Shown here piece by piece: positions 10,399 to 19,698 of a DNA stretch of 64,000 bases. The translations under genes were made by a program, and so were the position numbers. Positions within the stretch are counted from its first letter, which is position 1; every line of letters begins with the position of its first letter. The DNA is taken from the NCBI GenBank assembly GCA_020633335.1, contig JACKDU010000007.1:377001-441000 (forward strand). The letters are read 5' to 3'. Source of the stretch: Myxococcales bacterium (GTDB lineage: Bacteria; Myxococcota_A; Polyangia; Nannocystales; Nannocystaceae). The notes under the pieces were generated by a model. The model searched no databases. It had not been told where the DNA came from and saw only the letters and a program-made list of their open reading frames with translations.

Positions 10399-11402
10399 GC
10401 CCCGGACGACGACCCGCTCGCGGCGTGATCGCCTCGGGGCTCGCGCTCGCGCTCGCCCTCCCGCCGCTCTTCGCCGACGCGTCGCCGTCGCCGTCGCCGT
10501 CGCCGGCGGTCGAGCGCACGCCGGTGGCGGTGATCGCCCGCCGCGGCGACGGCGAGGCGCCCCCGCGGGCGGCCGCCGCGAGCCTCCGCGACGGGATCAA
10601 GGTCGGCCTCCGCCGGGGCGGGGGCGAGGCCCTCCGCGAGCAGGACGGCGCGCCGCAGATCGTCGTCGGCGCCTGCGACGAGGCCTGCCGCGCCGAGATC
10701 CGCGGGGCGCTCGCGGTCGACTATGTCCTCTGGGACATGGTCGAGATGAGCGACCGCGACTACCGCCTCCACCTCGAGCTCGTCGATCTCCGCGACGGCT
10801 CGCTGGTCGCCGCCTTCGACGAGCGCTGCCCGCTCTGCGGCCTCGCGGAGGCCCGCGATCGCGTGGAGGACGGCGCCGCCGAGCTCCTGGAGCCGCTCCA
10901 GGTCGAGCCGGGGGCGCCGCCCCGCGTCCGGGTCACCTCCGACCCACCGGAGGCCGAGATCAGCGTCGACGGCGAGCACGTCGGCCGCGCGCCGATCACC
11001 CGGGTGATCCCGCCGGGCCGCCACCGCGTCCGCGCCCGCCTCTTCGGGTACGTCGACGCCGAGGAGGAGATCGAGGTCGGCGAGGGCGAGCGGGCGCAGC
11101 TCCACCTCGCGCTCGGGCCGACGCCCCCACCGCCGCCGCCGCCGCCGAAGCCGCGGGTGAACGGCTGGATCCCCCTCGGCCTCGGGATCCCGGCGATCGC
11201 CGGCGGGGTGGTCCTCGCGGCCCTCGACGGCCGCCCGCCCCTCGGCTGCGGCTCGTCGAGCGGCGGCTGCCAGGGGAGCTTCGAGTCGACCTGGCCGGCG
11301 GTCGCGGTGATGGCCGCCGGGGCCGCGTTGACGAGCGCCGGGGCGATCCTGATCCACCAGGCCCGACGCGCGCGACGGGCCGCCCGCGCCGCCAAGAGGT
11401 GA
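10395..11402 (+). CDS. PEGA-domain membrane protein
   Basis: The 335-residue product has a signal peptide, a beta/alpha region (about 40-165) of the kind that precedes PEGA domains, and a PEGA domain (about 174-250) with 'RVRVTSDPPEAEISVDGEHVGRAP' and 'PGRHRVRARLFGY'. A polyproline stretch and two hydrophobic segments follow. PEGA domains often sit on or beside myxobacterial kinases and may bind cell-surface ligands. The GTG start overlaps the kinase stop, which strongly suggests a shared pathway. Confidence 0.8.
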
Positions 11403-11419
11403 TCGGGGCCCGGATCCGA

Positions 11420-12685
11420 TCAGGCGATGACCGGCAGCCGCCGCGGCCCCCGGCTCGCCGCTGGCGTCGGCGCCTCGTCGGACCAGGGCTCGACCTCGAT
11501 CTCGAAGCGCCCGAAGTCGTAGGGCTCCCCCGGCGCCGCGACCCGCTTGACCAGGCGCTCGCGGAGCCCCTGCCGCTTCAGCTTGTTCGCGCGGTAGTAG
11601 CAGAAGGGGTTGTTGCCCCGGCGGCCGAGGGCGGAGTGGGCGGTGAAGGAGCAGCCGCCGCGGCAGACCTCGGCGTAGTAGCACTCTTTGCAGAAGCCCC
11701 AGAGCTCGGAGACCCCGCGGGTGCGGGCGAAGGTGATCGCGTCGGCCTCCTCCCATATGTCCTCAAGGACAGCATCGCGGACGTTGCCGCCGGTGTAGGG
11801 CCCGGTCGGCAGCGAGGGGCACCCCTTGATCGTCCCATCGGACTCGATCCCCATCACGAACTTGCCGGCCGAGCACCCCTGCCAATGGGACTCGACGCTC
11901 CCCGGCCGCGAGCGGAGGAGGAGCTCGTGGGGCCCGTAGTAGCCGACGTTGTTGCCGAGGCGGACGTGGAAGGCGCGGGCGGGGTCGAGCCCCTCGCGCG
12001 CGGCCTCGGCGAGCGCCCAGCGCTGGATCTCGGCGAGCGTGTCGATCACCTCGAGGATCATGTAGGGCTCGAGGAGCATCTCCGGGCGGTCGGCCGCCCG
12101 CCCCATCGGCGCCGTGAGCTGGGCCCGCCAGACCGCGACCCCGGCCTCGCGGAGGGCGGCGGCGGTCTCCCGCAGCTCGTCCTTGTTGAGCCGGTTGATC
12201 TGTGAATTCGAAGTCACGGTGAGGCCGACCTCGCGGGCGTTGGCGATCGCCGCCATCGCCGAGCGCCAGCTCCCGGGCGCGTCACGGAGGAGGTCGTGGC
12301 TCTCCTCGAGGCCGTCGACCGAGACGCCGACCGCCGCGAGGCCGGCGTCGACGAGGCGGCGGACCCGGGTCGGCGTCAGGCCGCGGCCGCCGGTCTGCAT
12401 GGTGACCCGCACGCCGCCGCGGCGGAGGTGCTGGATCAGCTCGGCGCAGTCGCCCCGGAGGTAGGCCTCGCCGCCGATCAGCGTGACCTCGCGCGAGCCC
12501 AGGCGGATCAGCGCGTCGGCGACCTCGAGGAGCTCGGCGGTGCTGAGCTCGTCGGGGCGGGCGGCCGGGCCGGCCCGCGATCCGCAGTGGGCGCAGGCGT
12601 GGTCGCAGCGGAGGGTGGTCTCCCAGACCACGTAGATCGGCCGCGGCGTGCTCAGGTCGTCGGGCCCCAGGGTTCGGGCGCTCAT
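11420..12685 (-). CDS. Radical SAM/SPASM domain protein
   Basis: The 421-residue protein has the radical SAM cluster motif CDHACAHC (Cys27, 31, 34) and a C-terminal SPASM region with cysteines in 'GCSAGKFVMG', 'IKGCPSL' and 'CKECYYAEVCRGGC' for extra Fe-S clusters. Relatives mature ribosomal peptides or enzyme cofactors. No convincing precursor peptide adjoins it. The gene on the 3' side ends 17 bp away on the other strand, and upstream is a divergent lipoprotein gene. A TATCCT hexamer ends 6 nt before the ATG at 12685, supporting this start. Confidence 0.85.
   Translation of the reverse strand: MSARTLGPDDLSTPRPIYVVWETTLRCDHACAHCGSRAGPAARPDELSTAELLEVADALIRLGSREVTLIGGEAYLRGDCAELIQHLRRGGVRVTMQTGGRGLTPTRVRRLVDAGLAAVGVSVDGLEESHDLLRDAPGSWRSAMAAIANAREVGLTVTSNSQINRLNKDELRETAAALREAGVAVWRAQLTAPMGRAADRPEMLLEPYMILEVIDTLAEIQRWALAEAAREGLDPARAFHVRLGNNVGYYGPHELLLRSRPGSVESHWQGCSAGKFVMGIESDGTIKGCPSLPTGPYTGGNVRDAVLEDIWEEADAITFARTRGVSELWGFCKECYYAEVCRGGCSFTAHSALGRRGNNPFCYYRANKLKRQGLRERLVKRVAAPGEPYDFGRFEIEVEPWSDEAPTPAASRGPRRLPVIA
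11758..11771. repeat. TGTC-N6-GACA inverted repeat inside the radical SAM gene
   Basis: TGTC-CTCAAG-GACA. On the coding strand it uses codons rare in this GC-rich window (GCT, CTT, ATA), which suggests a constraint beyond protein coding or a base change imposed by the motif. Confidence 0.5.
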
Positions 12686-12691
12686 GCCCGG

Positions 12692-12697
12692 AGGATA
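12692..12697 (-). promoter_or_regulatory. Candidate -10 (TATCCT) for the radical SAM gene
   Basis: TATCCT on the complement ends 6 nt before the ATG at 12685. An inverted repeat with arms around GCGCCTCCC lies a little further upstream (about 12708-12733). Confidence 0.45.
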
Positions 12698-12805
12698 GCG
12701 CCCCTGGGCGCCTCCCGGTGAGCGGGGAGGCGCGGGCCCGGCGGCCGCGCGGGGAGGGCCCTTCCGCCGCGCCCGGCGCTCAGGTACCCAATTGGTCTCG
12801 ACGAC

Positions 12806-14368
12806 GTGAAGACCATGCCTGGCCTCGATCATCTGCCCCGCCCCTGCTCTCGGCCTGCGCGCTCCGCCGCGCTCGCCTCGACCCTGACCCTCGCCCTCGC
12901 CGCGCTCGCCTGCGGCGACAGCGGCGGCGCGACCTCGGCGAGCGAGAGCGACACCGCGACGAGCGGCGCCAGCGACCCGACGACCTCGGGCGCGGCGACC
13001 ACGTCGACCAGCGGGAGCGCGAGCGACCCGACGGCGACCGGCAGCGGCAGCGCCGGCGAGACCACGACCTCGGCGGGCGCGACGACCTCGACGAGCGGCG
13101 CGACGATCTCGACGAGCGAGCCGACGACCTCGGGCGGCGCGGTCTGTGGCGACGGCGTCGTCGAGGGCGACGAGGAGTGCGACCTCGGGCCCGACAACGC
13201 TGACGACGCCGTCTGCACGAGCTCCTGTCACAACGCGTACTGCGGCGACGGCCTCGTCGGCCCCGGCGAGGCCTGCGACGACGGCAACGACGTCGAAGAC
13301 GACGGGTGCACCAGCAACTGCACCGCCGGCGGCGGCTCATGCGGCGACGGCGTCGTCCAGAACGGCGAGGAGTGCGACGACGGCAACGCAGACGACACCG
13401 ACGCCTGCACGAGCGCCTGCACCAACGCGGTCTGCGGCGACGGCTTCGTCCAGGCCGGCGTCGAGCTCTGCGACGACGCGAACGCCGACAACAGCGACGC
13501 TTGCACGACCCTCTGCGCGCCACCGGCCTGCGACGACAAGCTCAAGAGCGGCGACGAGAGCGACGTCGACTGCGGCGGATCGTGCGAGGGTTGCGGTCTC
13601 GGGGGCGCCTGCGTCGACTCGAAGGACTGCGGCGAGGGGACCTGCGGCGGCGGCCTCTGCATCCTCGGCGCCTCCTGCAAGGCGCTCCTCGAGGGCGACC
13701 CCGGCCTCGCCTCCGGCGTCTACACCATCGACCCCGACGGCATGGGGCCGATCGATCCCTTCCCGGTCCACTGCGACATGGAGACCGCGGGCGGCGGCTG
13801 GACGATGGTCCTCCGGGTCGACGGCGCCAAGAACACCTTCAACTACGGCGATCCGCTCTGGACCAACACCGACCTCCTCAACCCGGGCGACGCCGCGCTC
13901 CACCGCGTCGAGGCCAAGCTCGGGAGCTGGGCGACCGTCAAGTTCACCGAGGTCATGGTCGGCATGGAGTACCCGATCCTCATGGACCCCGCGCCGATGT
14001 CGCTCAAGCACGTCGAGTTCGCGGCGACCGGCGACTCCCTCTACGCGCTGATCTCCCCCGGCACCTACATCGCCTCGAAGATCGGCCGCGACGTCTGGAA
14101 GTCGCTGATCACCGGCGGCTCGCTCCAGGCCAACTGCAACCGCGAGGGCCTCAACGTCGCCTCGCCCGGCGGTGACTGGCACGGCGTCCGGATCGGCATC
14201 GTCGCCAACAACGAGAACGACTGCACCTCGCCCGACTCGCGGATCGGCATCGGCGGGGTCGGCACGGCCTGCTCGACCCTCAACTCGCCGGCCGGCAACT
14301 TCGCGGGGTGCGGCGGCGACGACGGCGACAAGAACCTGATCGGCTTCGGCGTCGTCTACGTGCGCTGA
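12806..14368 (+). CDS. Lipoprotein with Myxococcus Cys-rich repeats and fibrinogen-like domain
   Basis: The 520-residue product begins at GTG (ATG 12815 is an alternative) with a lipobox ending at Cys36. A Ser/Thr/Ala linker runs to about 110. Three to four repeats of the 'CGDGxVxxGEECDDGNxxxxDxCxxxC' type follow (DUF4215/TIGR02232, common in myxobacteria). The C-terminal 235 residues resemble a fibrinogen-related domain: 'SCKALLEG', 'GVYTIDP', 'PVHCDMETAGGGWTMVLRV', 'NTFNYGDPLW'. Such domains bind sugars or proteins, so this is probably a surface adhesin or recognition protein. The next gene, a lipoprotein on the same strand, starts 117 bp on. Confidence 0.82.
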   Translation: MKTMPGLDHLPRPCSRPARSAALASTLTLALAALACGDSGGATSASESDTATSGASDPTTSGAATTSTSGSASDPTATGSGSAGETTTSAGATTSTSGATISTSEPTTSGGAVCGDGVVEGDEECDLGPDNADDAVCTSSCHNAYCGDGLVGPGEACDDGNDVEDDGCTSNCTAGGGSCGDGVVQNGEECDDGNADDTDACTSACTNAVCGDGFVQAGVELCDDANADNSDACTTLCAPPACDDKLKSGDESDVDCGGSCEGCGLGGACVDSKDCGEGTCGGGLCILGASCKALLEGDPGLASGVYTIDPDGMGPIDPFPVHCDMETAGGGWTMVLRVDGAKNTFNYGDPLWTNTDLLNPGDAALHRVEAKLGSWATVKFTEVMVGMEYPILMDPAPMSLKHVEFAATGDSLYALISPGTYIASKIGRDVWKSLITGGSLQANCNREGLNVASPGGDWHGVRIGIVANNENDCTSPDSRIGIGGVGTACSTLNSPAGNFAGCGGDDGDKNLIGFGVVYVR

Positions 14369-14484
14369 GCTCCGCGCGCGCGGACCCGGGCGGGCGCTCG
14401 CGCGCGCGCCCCCCTCGCGCCCTGCCGCGGTCGCAGCCCTCACCGGCCCCGCGCCCGGCGGAGCTCCCGTGCGAGACTGGTCGC

Positions 14485-15672
14485 ATGCGTCTTCGTCTCC
14501 TCGCCCTCCTCTCCACCCTCCCGCTCCTCGCCTGCGCAGGCGGCGATGACGGCAGCGACTCAGGCACGGGCTCGACGGGCTCGACGGGCTCGACGAGCAC
14601 CAGCGGCGCGACGACCAGCGGGGGCACGAGCTCGGGGGGCGCGACCGAGACCGGCGGCACCGCGAGCGCGACCGGGACCACCGCGAGCACCGGCGAGCCC
14701 GGGACGACGACCTCCTCGACGGGCAGCACGAGCGACGCGCCGACGACCGGGACCAGCGGCACGAGCGGCGTCGACACCGACGCGACGACGGGGACCACAG
14801 GCACGAGCAGCGGCGGCGACACGGACGCGACGACCGGGACGACCGGGACGACCGGCGGCGTCATGGAGGACCCGCTCTGGATCTCGCCGAACCTCTGGTA
14901 CTCGGTCGAGGATCGCCTCCACTACATCGAGATCGACAAGACCGACGGCTCGGTCGTCCAGCTGGTCTCGTCGACGATCACGACCCCGCTCCTCGACGGC
15001 TTCAACGGCCTGACGATGCTCGAGGACGGCTCGCTCCTCGGCTCGCGGGTCCTCCAGGGGGTCGGCACCCAGATCTTCCACGTCGCCGAGCCGCCGGTCG
15101 TCGCCAGCGACATCGAGGTCAAGATCATCGGCATGGTCCCCGACAAGCTCCTCATCGAGGCGCTCTACACCGACTGCAAGGGGCTCGTGTACCTGATGGA
15201 CAGCGGCGTCGACCTCACCAACGCGATCGGCAACCGCCTGATCCGCTTCACCGGCGACTACCTCGCGGGCGACCTGGGCTACGAGGTGATCACCGACCTC
15301 CAGAACGCGAGCGTCGCCGACATCGATGACATGGGCCCGGGGATCAACAAGATGGGCGAGATCACCGACGGCGAGGGGATCGCGATCGACTCCGGGACGG
15401 TCTACAACTTCGACTACAACACCGGCACCGGCACGCAGCTCGGCAAGGGCGGCACCTGGGGGACCCACGCGCTCGGCGGGCCGCTCTTCAACGACGACAC
15501 CGCGCGCCTCTACCTCCTCGACATCAACGCCCAGCTCTTTGAGGCCGACCCGGTCACCCTCGCGCTCTCGCCGGCGCTGATCGTCGGCCCGAAGCCGGCC
15601 GGGGACGCGCCGGCCGGCTGGAGCGGCCTCACCGGCCCGCTGACCGCCTGCGAGTCGACGCTCCCGCAGTAG
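14485..15672 (+). CDS. Lipoprotein with long Ser/Thr/Gly linker
   Basis: The 395-residue product has a short signal peptide with lipobox LLAC, then about 110 residues of low-complexity Ser/Thr/Gly, then a globular part that looks beta-propeller-like with 'LYLLDINAQLFEADPVTLA' near the end. Linkers of this composition hold surface domains away from the membrane in Nannocystaceae. No catalytic motif is visible. The ATG at 14485 begins the signal peptide; open frame upstream does not resemble coding sequence. Confidence 0.75.
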   Translation: MRLRLLALLSTLPLLACAGGDDGSDSGTGSTGSTGSTSTSGATTSGGTSSGGATETGGTASATGTTASTGEPGTTTSSTGSTSDAPTTGTSGTSGVDTDATTGTTGTSSGGDTDATTGTTGTTGGVMEDPLWISPNLWYSVEDRLHYIEIDKTDGSVVQLVSSTITTPLLDGFNGLTMLEDGSLLGSRVLQGVGTQIFHVAEPPVVASDIEVKIIGMVPDKLLIEALYTDCKGLVYLMDSGVDLTNAIGNRLIRFTGDYLAGDLGYEVITDLQNASVADIDDMGPGINKMGEITDGEGIAIDSGTVYNFDYNTGTGTQLGKGGTWGTHALGGPLFNDDTARLYLLDINAQLFEADPVTLALSPALIVGPKPAGDAPAGWSGLTGPLTACESTLPQ

Positions 15673-15732
15673 GTCCGGGTGCCACCCCGGTTGCGGGCGC
15701 TGGCGCGCATCGCTCGGGTTTTCGTCGAGGGG

Positions 15733-15789
15733 TGCCAAGTGCGTTGGCGGCTGCACCGGCGTTGCCAATGGGGTTGGCAGGCCCCATGC
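15733..15789 (+). promoter_or_regulatory. Paired TGCCAA-N5-TTGGC operators with a sigma-54-like promoter
   Basis: Two inverted repeats, TGCCAA-GTGCG-TTGGCG (15733-15749) and TGCCAA-TGGGG-TTGGCA (15763-15779), start exactly 30 bp apart. A third degenerate copy (GCCAAGTCGTTG) lies at about 15803-15815. The second repeat overlaps TGGCAG-N5-ATGC (15775-15789), two mismatches from the sigma-54 consensus TGGCAC-N5-TTGC. They precede the vWA lipoprotein gene at 15895. The regulator is unknown. Confidence 0.45.
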
Positions 15790-15894
15790 CCGGGTGGTTG
15801 ACGCCAAGTCGTTGAAATCATGGCGATCTACGAGGTGCCCCGCCACCTGCATTTCCAGGGGGCGTCCGCCACGGACCCTCAAGGAGAAGCCGCC

Positions 15895-17583
15895 ATGTCC
15901 CGCCTTTCGACCCCCGCCCTCGCCCTCGCCGCCCTCGCCGCCCTCAGCCTCAGCGCCTGCCTCGATCACCCGGTCAAGCAGGTCGAGTACGAGACCGTCT
16001 CGGTCCTCGAGGACATCGTCGAGGTCTACGGCAACCGCAACGTCGACATCCTCTTCGTGATCGACAACTCGGGGTCGATGGCCGAGGAGCAGGCGCTCCT
16101 CGCCAAGAACTTCCAGGCCTTCATCGGCGAGCTCGACAAGGTCGACGCCAACTACCGGATCGGGATCGTCACCACCGACAACGGCAACCCCCGCAACCCC
16201 GGATCGAAGTTCGACGGCGGCGACTTCCGCCTCTCCTCCTGCCTCGACCGCCTCAGCGCCGACGGGGTGAGCGGCGGCGACTTCATCTACGGCGACTTCA
16301 ACGCGGAGTTCGCCTGCACCGATCACTGCGCGCTCCACGACGCCGACATCGCGATCCGGCCGACGACCACCGACGTCGACCGCGACGAGGCGCCGCGGCC
16401 CTGGCTCGAGAGCCTCTACGGGGTCACCAACCTCCCGGAGGCGATCTCGGTCGCCGACGCCTTCCAGTGCTTCGGCCCCCAGGGCGTCACCGGCAGCGGC
16501 TTCGAGTCGCCCCTCGAGTCGATGTACCGCGCGCTCGACAAGGCGGACGACGTCGGCTCGGCGAACCACGGCTTCCTCCGGAGCTCGGCCCACCTCGCGG
16601 TCGTCTTCATCACCGACGAGGTCGACTGCTCCTTCAACCCCGCGCACATCGAGATCTTCCAGGACAACAAGACCTTCTGGAGCGACCCCGAGCTCCCGCT
16701 CCCGACCAGCGCGGTCTGCTGGAACGCCGGCGTCCAGTGCATGGGGAGCGGCCCCGGCTTCGAGGGGTGCGATCCCGCCGACTACGACGTCTCGGGGGCG
16801 ATGACGATGATCGACGACGACGCGGTGCTCTACCCGGTGAGCCGCTACGCCGGGCTCCTCGAGGCGATCCGCGGTCAGAAGCAGGCCGGCGATCCCAGCC
16901 TCCAGGTGATGGTCGCGGCGATCGCCGGGGTGCCGACGGGCTACGAGGCGGGCGGGGTGGCGATCCCCTACGCCGAGAGCGCGGACCCCGAGGATCAGCG
17001 CGAGTACGGGATCGGCCCCGGCTGCACCTTCAACCTCGACGACGGCGACCCGAGCAACGACAGCCTCGCGCGGCCGCCGGTCCGCCTCCGCGAGCTCGCC
17101 GAGGCCTTCCAGGTCGACGAGCGCCCGGGCCTCTACTCGATCTGCCAGGACGACTACAGCGGCGTCCTCGCCGACCTCGGCGAGCGGATCAAGGACCAGC
17201 TCCAGCCCGCCTGCGTCCGCGCCTGCGTCAAGGACATGGACCCGAAGACGCCGCAGATCGACCCGAAGTGCAGCGTGAATGAGGTCCTCGACGGCGAGAG
17301 CGAGGCGATGGCGACCTGCGTGGTCGTCGACGGCGAGCTCGCGCCGCCGACCGGCAAGACCGCCTGCTACTCCCTCCTCCTCGACAGCTCCGGGGAGACC
17401 AGCGATCCCCTCGACGACATGACCAAGGACGAGGCGAGCGGCGACTACGTCTGCGCCTCGCAGGGCTACGACGTCGAGATCAAGATCGTCCGGACCGCGC
17501 CGCCGCGCTCCGGCTCCGAGGTCCGCGCCTCCTGCGTGCTCGAGGAGAACGCCAGGGACTACTGCCCGGATCTCGCCGACTAG
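15895..17583 (+). CDS. vWA-domain lipoprotein
   Basis: The 562-residue protein has a lipobox ending at Cys22 and a von Willebrand type A domain starting about residue 48. The metal-binding MIDAS sequence DNSGS is at 57-61 within 'VDILFVIDNSGSMAEEQ'. Many cysteines in the later part suggest disulfides. Such proteins usually mediate metal-dependent binding at the cell surface. The strong ribosome site AAGGAG (about 15881-15886) fixes the ATG at 15895. Paired operators and a possible sigma-54 promoter lie upstream. Confidence 0.82.
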   Translation: MSRLSTPALALAALAALSLSACLDHPVKQVEYETVSVLEDIVEVYGNRNVDILFVIDNSGSMAEEQALLAKNFQAFIGELDKVDANYRIGIVTTDNGNPRNPGSKFDGGDFRLSSCLDRLSADGVSGGDFIYGDFNAEFACTDHCALHDADIAIRPTTTDVDRDEAPRPWLESLYGVTNLPEAISVADAFQCFGPQGVTGSGFESPLESMYRALDKADDVGSANHGFLRSSAHLAVVFITDEVDCSFNPAHIEIFQDNKTFWSDPELPLPTSAVCWNAGVQCMGSGPGFEGCDPADYDVSGAMTMIDDDAVLYPVSRYAGLLEAIRGQKQAGDPSLQVMVAAIAGVPTGYEAGGVAIPYAESADPEDQREYGIGPGCTFNLDDGDPSNDSLARPPVRLRELAEAFQVDERPGLYSICQDDYSGVLADLGERIKDQLQPACVRACVKDMDPKTPQIDPKCSVNEVLDGESEAMATCVVVDGELAPPTGKTACYSLLLDSSGETSDPLDDMTKDEASGDYVCASQGYDVEIKIVRTAPPRSGSEVRASCVLEENARDYCPDLAD

Positions 17584-17662
17584 CGGCGCTGCCCGCGGGC
17601 GGGCGAGCGGGGGCCGTCGCGGCGACGCGGCGGCCCTCGCAACGCGGTCGCCGAGGCTCCTC

Positions 17663-19585
17663 CTAGGCGTAGAGCCGGAGCCAGGTGGCGAGGACGATGA
17701 GCGCCCAGAGGCGCGGACCGTGGTCGCGGGCGCCCCGCTGGTGCTCGTCCCAGAGGCGATCGACCGCGGCCGGGTCGAGGATCCCGCGCTCGGCGATCTC
17801 GCCGCGCGCGAGCCAGCCGCTGCGGATCCGATCGGCGTGCCCGGGGTCGCGCATCCAGGCGCCGAAGGGGGCGTTGAAGCCGAGCTTGCGGCGCTCGGTG
17901 ACCTCGGCCGGCAGGCGGCCGCCGACGATCGTCTTGAGGAGGCGCTTGCTCGCGAGGGGGCCGACCTTCTCGCGCGAGGGGACCCGGGCCATCACCTCGA
18001 TCAGGCGGTGGTCGCAGAAGGGCACCCGGACCTCGAGGCCGTGGGCCATGCTCATCCGATCGGAGCCGCGGAGGACGTTCTCGGGGAGGAAGCCGTGGAG
18101 GTCCGCATAACATGACCGTTCGACCAGGTCGCCGCGCTCTGGGCGATCGAAGGCGTCGACGATCGGCTGGACCCGACCCTCCTCGCGGAGGCGAGCGCGG
18201 AGCGGGGCCGAGAGGAGGCGGTCGCGCTCGTCAGGCGCGAAGTAGCCGACCCAGCGGGCGTAGCGCTCGGCCGGCCGCAGGCGGCAGCCGTCGACGAAGG
18301 CGCGGGCCCAGCGGCGGTAGGAGCGGGCGACGGCGGGCTCGCCGGCGGCCGCGAGCCCGCGGGCGGCGAGGCCGAGGCCCCAGCCGGGCGCACGGGCGGC
18401 GAGGCCGGAGAGGAGCATCCCGCGGTAGCGCGGGTAGCCGCCGAAGAGCTCGTCGCCGCCGTCGCCGGCGACCGCGACCTTGACGTGCTGGCGGGTGAAG
18501 CGGCAGAGGTGCCAGGCGAGGAGCGCGGTCCACGAGCCGAAGGGCTCGTCGAAGCCGCGGACCACCGCCTCGAGGTCGTCGAGGATCCGGACGTCGAGCT
18601 CGATCTCGTGGTGCTCGGTCCCGAAGTAGTCGGCGACCCGGCGGGCGACCGCGCGCTCGTCGAAGCTCGCGCCCTCGACCCCGTAGCCGACGCAGACGGT
18701 GGTCAGCGGCCGCGACGAGCGCGCGGCCATCACCCCGACGATCGTCGACGAGTCGACGCCGCCGGAGAGGAAGGCGCCGACCGGGACGTCGGCGACCATG
18801 TGCGAGACGATCGCCGCGTCGAGGACCGGGGTGACGAGCTCGGCCCACTCGTGGTGCGAGAGCCCCGGCTGGGGAGCGGGGGGCGCGTCCCAGTAGCGCT
18901 CGATCGAGAGCTGGTCTTCGCGCCAGGTGAGCCGGTGCGCCGGCGGGAGCTGGCGGATCCCCGCGAAGATCGAGAGCGGCGGCGGGACGTAGAAGAGCTC
19001 GAGGTAGGCGTCGACGGCCGCCGCCGAGATCCCGCGATCGACCGCCGGCAGGGCGAGGAGCGCCTTCGGCTCGGAGGCGAAGGCGAGGCTCGGCCGCCCC
19101 TCGCCGCGGGGGCCGCGGGGGAGGATCGCGTAGTAGAGCGGCTTGACGCCGACCCGGTCGCGGAGGAGGAGGAGGCTGCGCTCGTCGCGGTCCCAGAGCG
19201 CGAGCGCGAACATCCCCTCGAAGCGGTCGACCGCCGCCGGGCCCCAGCGGTGGAGGGCCGCGAGGATCACCTCGGTGTCGCTCTCGCCGGCGATCGCCTC
19301 GCCGAACTCGCGGAGCTGGTCGCGGAGCTCGCGGTAGTTGTAGAGCTCGCCGTTGTAGACGATCGCGTAGCGGCCCCCGGCGTAGGTCATCGGCTGGGAG
19401 CCGCCCTCGAGGTCGATGATCGCCAGGCGGCGGTGGCCGAGCGCCGCCTGGGCCGCGCCTGCGCCTCCGTCCGCGCCGATCACCAGGAGCCCGTCGCCGT
19501 CGGGCCCGCGGTGGGCGAGGGTGGCGACCATCGCCGCCGCCAGCTCAGGGTCGGCCTCGCCGACGATCCCCGCGATCCCGCACAT
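17663..19585 (-). CDS. asnB: Asparagine synthase (glutamine-hydrolysing)
   Basis: The 640-residue protein starts MCGIAGIVG, exposing Cys2 as the glutaminase nucleophile. The N-terminal domain keeps 'HRGPDGDG', 'YNGELYNY' and 'GESDTEVIL'. The C-terminal synthetase domain has the ATP PP-loop SGGVDSS (274-280). It converts aspartate, glutamine and ATP to asparagine. In polysaccharide clusters such proteins may amidate sugars or peptides, but none adjoins it. TAGACT ends 8 nt before the ATG. The gene is convergent with the vWA lipoprotein. Confidence 0.9.
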   Translation of the reverse strand: MCGIAGIVGEADPELAAAMVATLAHRGPDGDGLLVIGADGGAGAAQAALGHRRLAIIDLEGGSQPMTYAGGRYAIVYNGELYNYRELRDQLREFGEAIAGESDTEVILAALHRWGPAAVDRFEGMFALALWDRDERSLLLLRDRVGVKPLYYAILPRGPRGEGRPSLAFASEPKALLALPAVDRGISAAAVDAYLELFYVPPPLSIFAGIRQLPPAHRLTWREDQLSIERYWDAPPAPQPGLSHHEWAELVTPVLDAAIVSHMVADVPVGAFLSGGVDSSTIVGVMAARSSRPLTTVCVGYGVEGASFDERAVARRVADYFGTEHHEIELDVRILDDLEAVVRGFDEPFGSWTALLAWHLCRFTRQHVKVAVAGDGGDELFGGYPRYRGMLLSGLAARAPGWGLGLAARGLAAAGEPAVARSYRRWARAFVDGCRLRPAERYARWVGYFAPDERDRLLSAPLRARLREEGRVQPIVDAFDRPERGDLVERSCYADLHGFLPENVLRGSDRMSMAHGLEVRVPFCDHRLIEVMARVPSREKVGPLASKRLLKTIVGGRLPAEVTERRKLGFNAPFGAWMRDPGHADRIRSGWLARGEIAERGILDPAAVDRLWDEHQRGARDHGPRLWALIVLATWLRLYA

Positions 19586-19593
19586 CGGCGCGG

Positions 19594-19599
19594 AGTCTA
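19594..19599 (-). promoter_or_regulatory. Candidate -10 for asnB
   Basis: TAGACT on the complement, ending 8 nt before the asnB ATG at 19585. Confidence 0.35.
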
Positions 19600-19628
19600 T
19601 CAGCCCCTCCGCGTCTCGGCCGCGCGCA

Positions 19629-19672
19629 CAAAGAAGAAGGCCCACGCCGCCGCAGGGGCGGGCGTGGGCCCT
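19629..19672 (-). terminator. Intrinsic terminator after the dehydrogenase gene
   Basis: On the complement, GGCCCACGCC (19661-19670) pairs with GGCGTGGGCC (19639-19648) and is followed by TTCTTCTTT. It lies between the dehydrogenase stop at 19699 and the asnB promoter, so the two genes are separate units. Confidence 0.75.
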
Positions 19673-19698
19673 TCCGGACGCGTTCGCGTCGACCCGGG

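Noticed and set aside
14393..14450. Alternating CG run after the fibrinogen-like lipoprotein gene as a Z-DNA or regulatory element
   Set aside because: Runs of this kind are expected at this base composition, and no other signal supports it.
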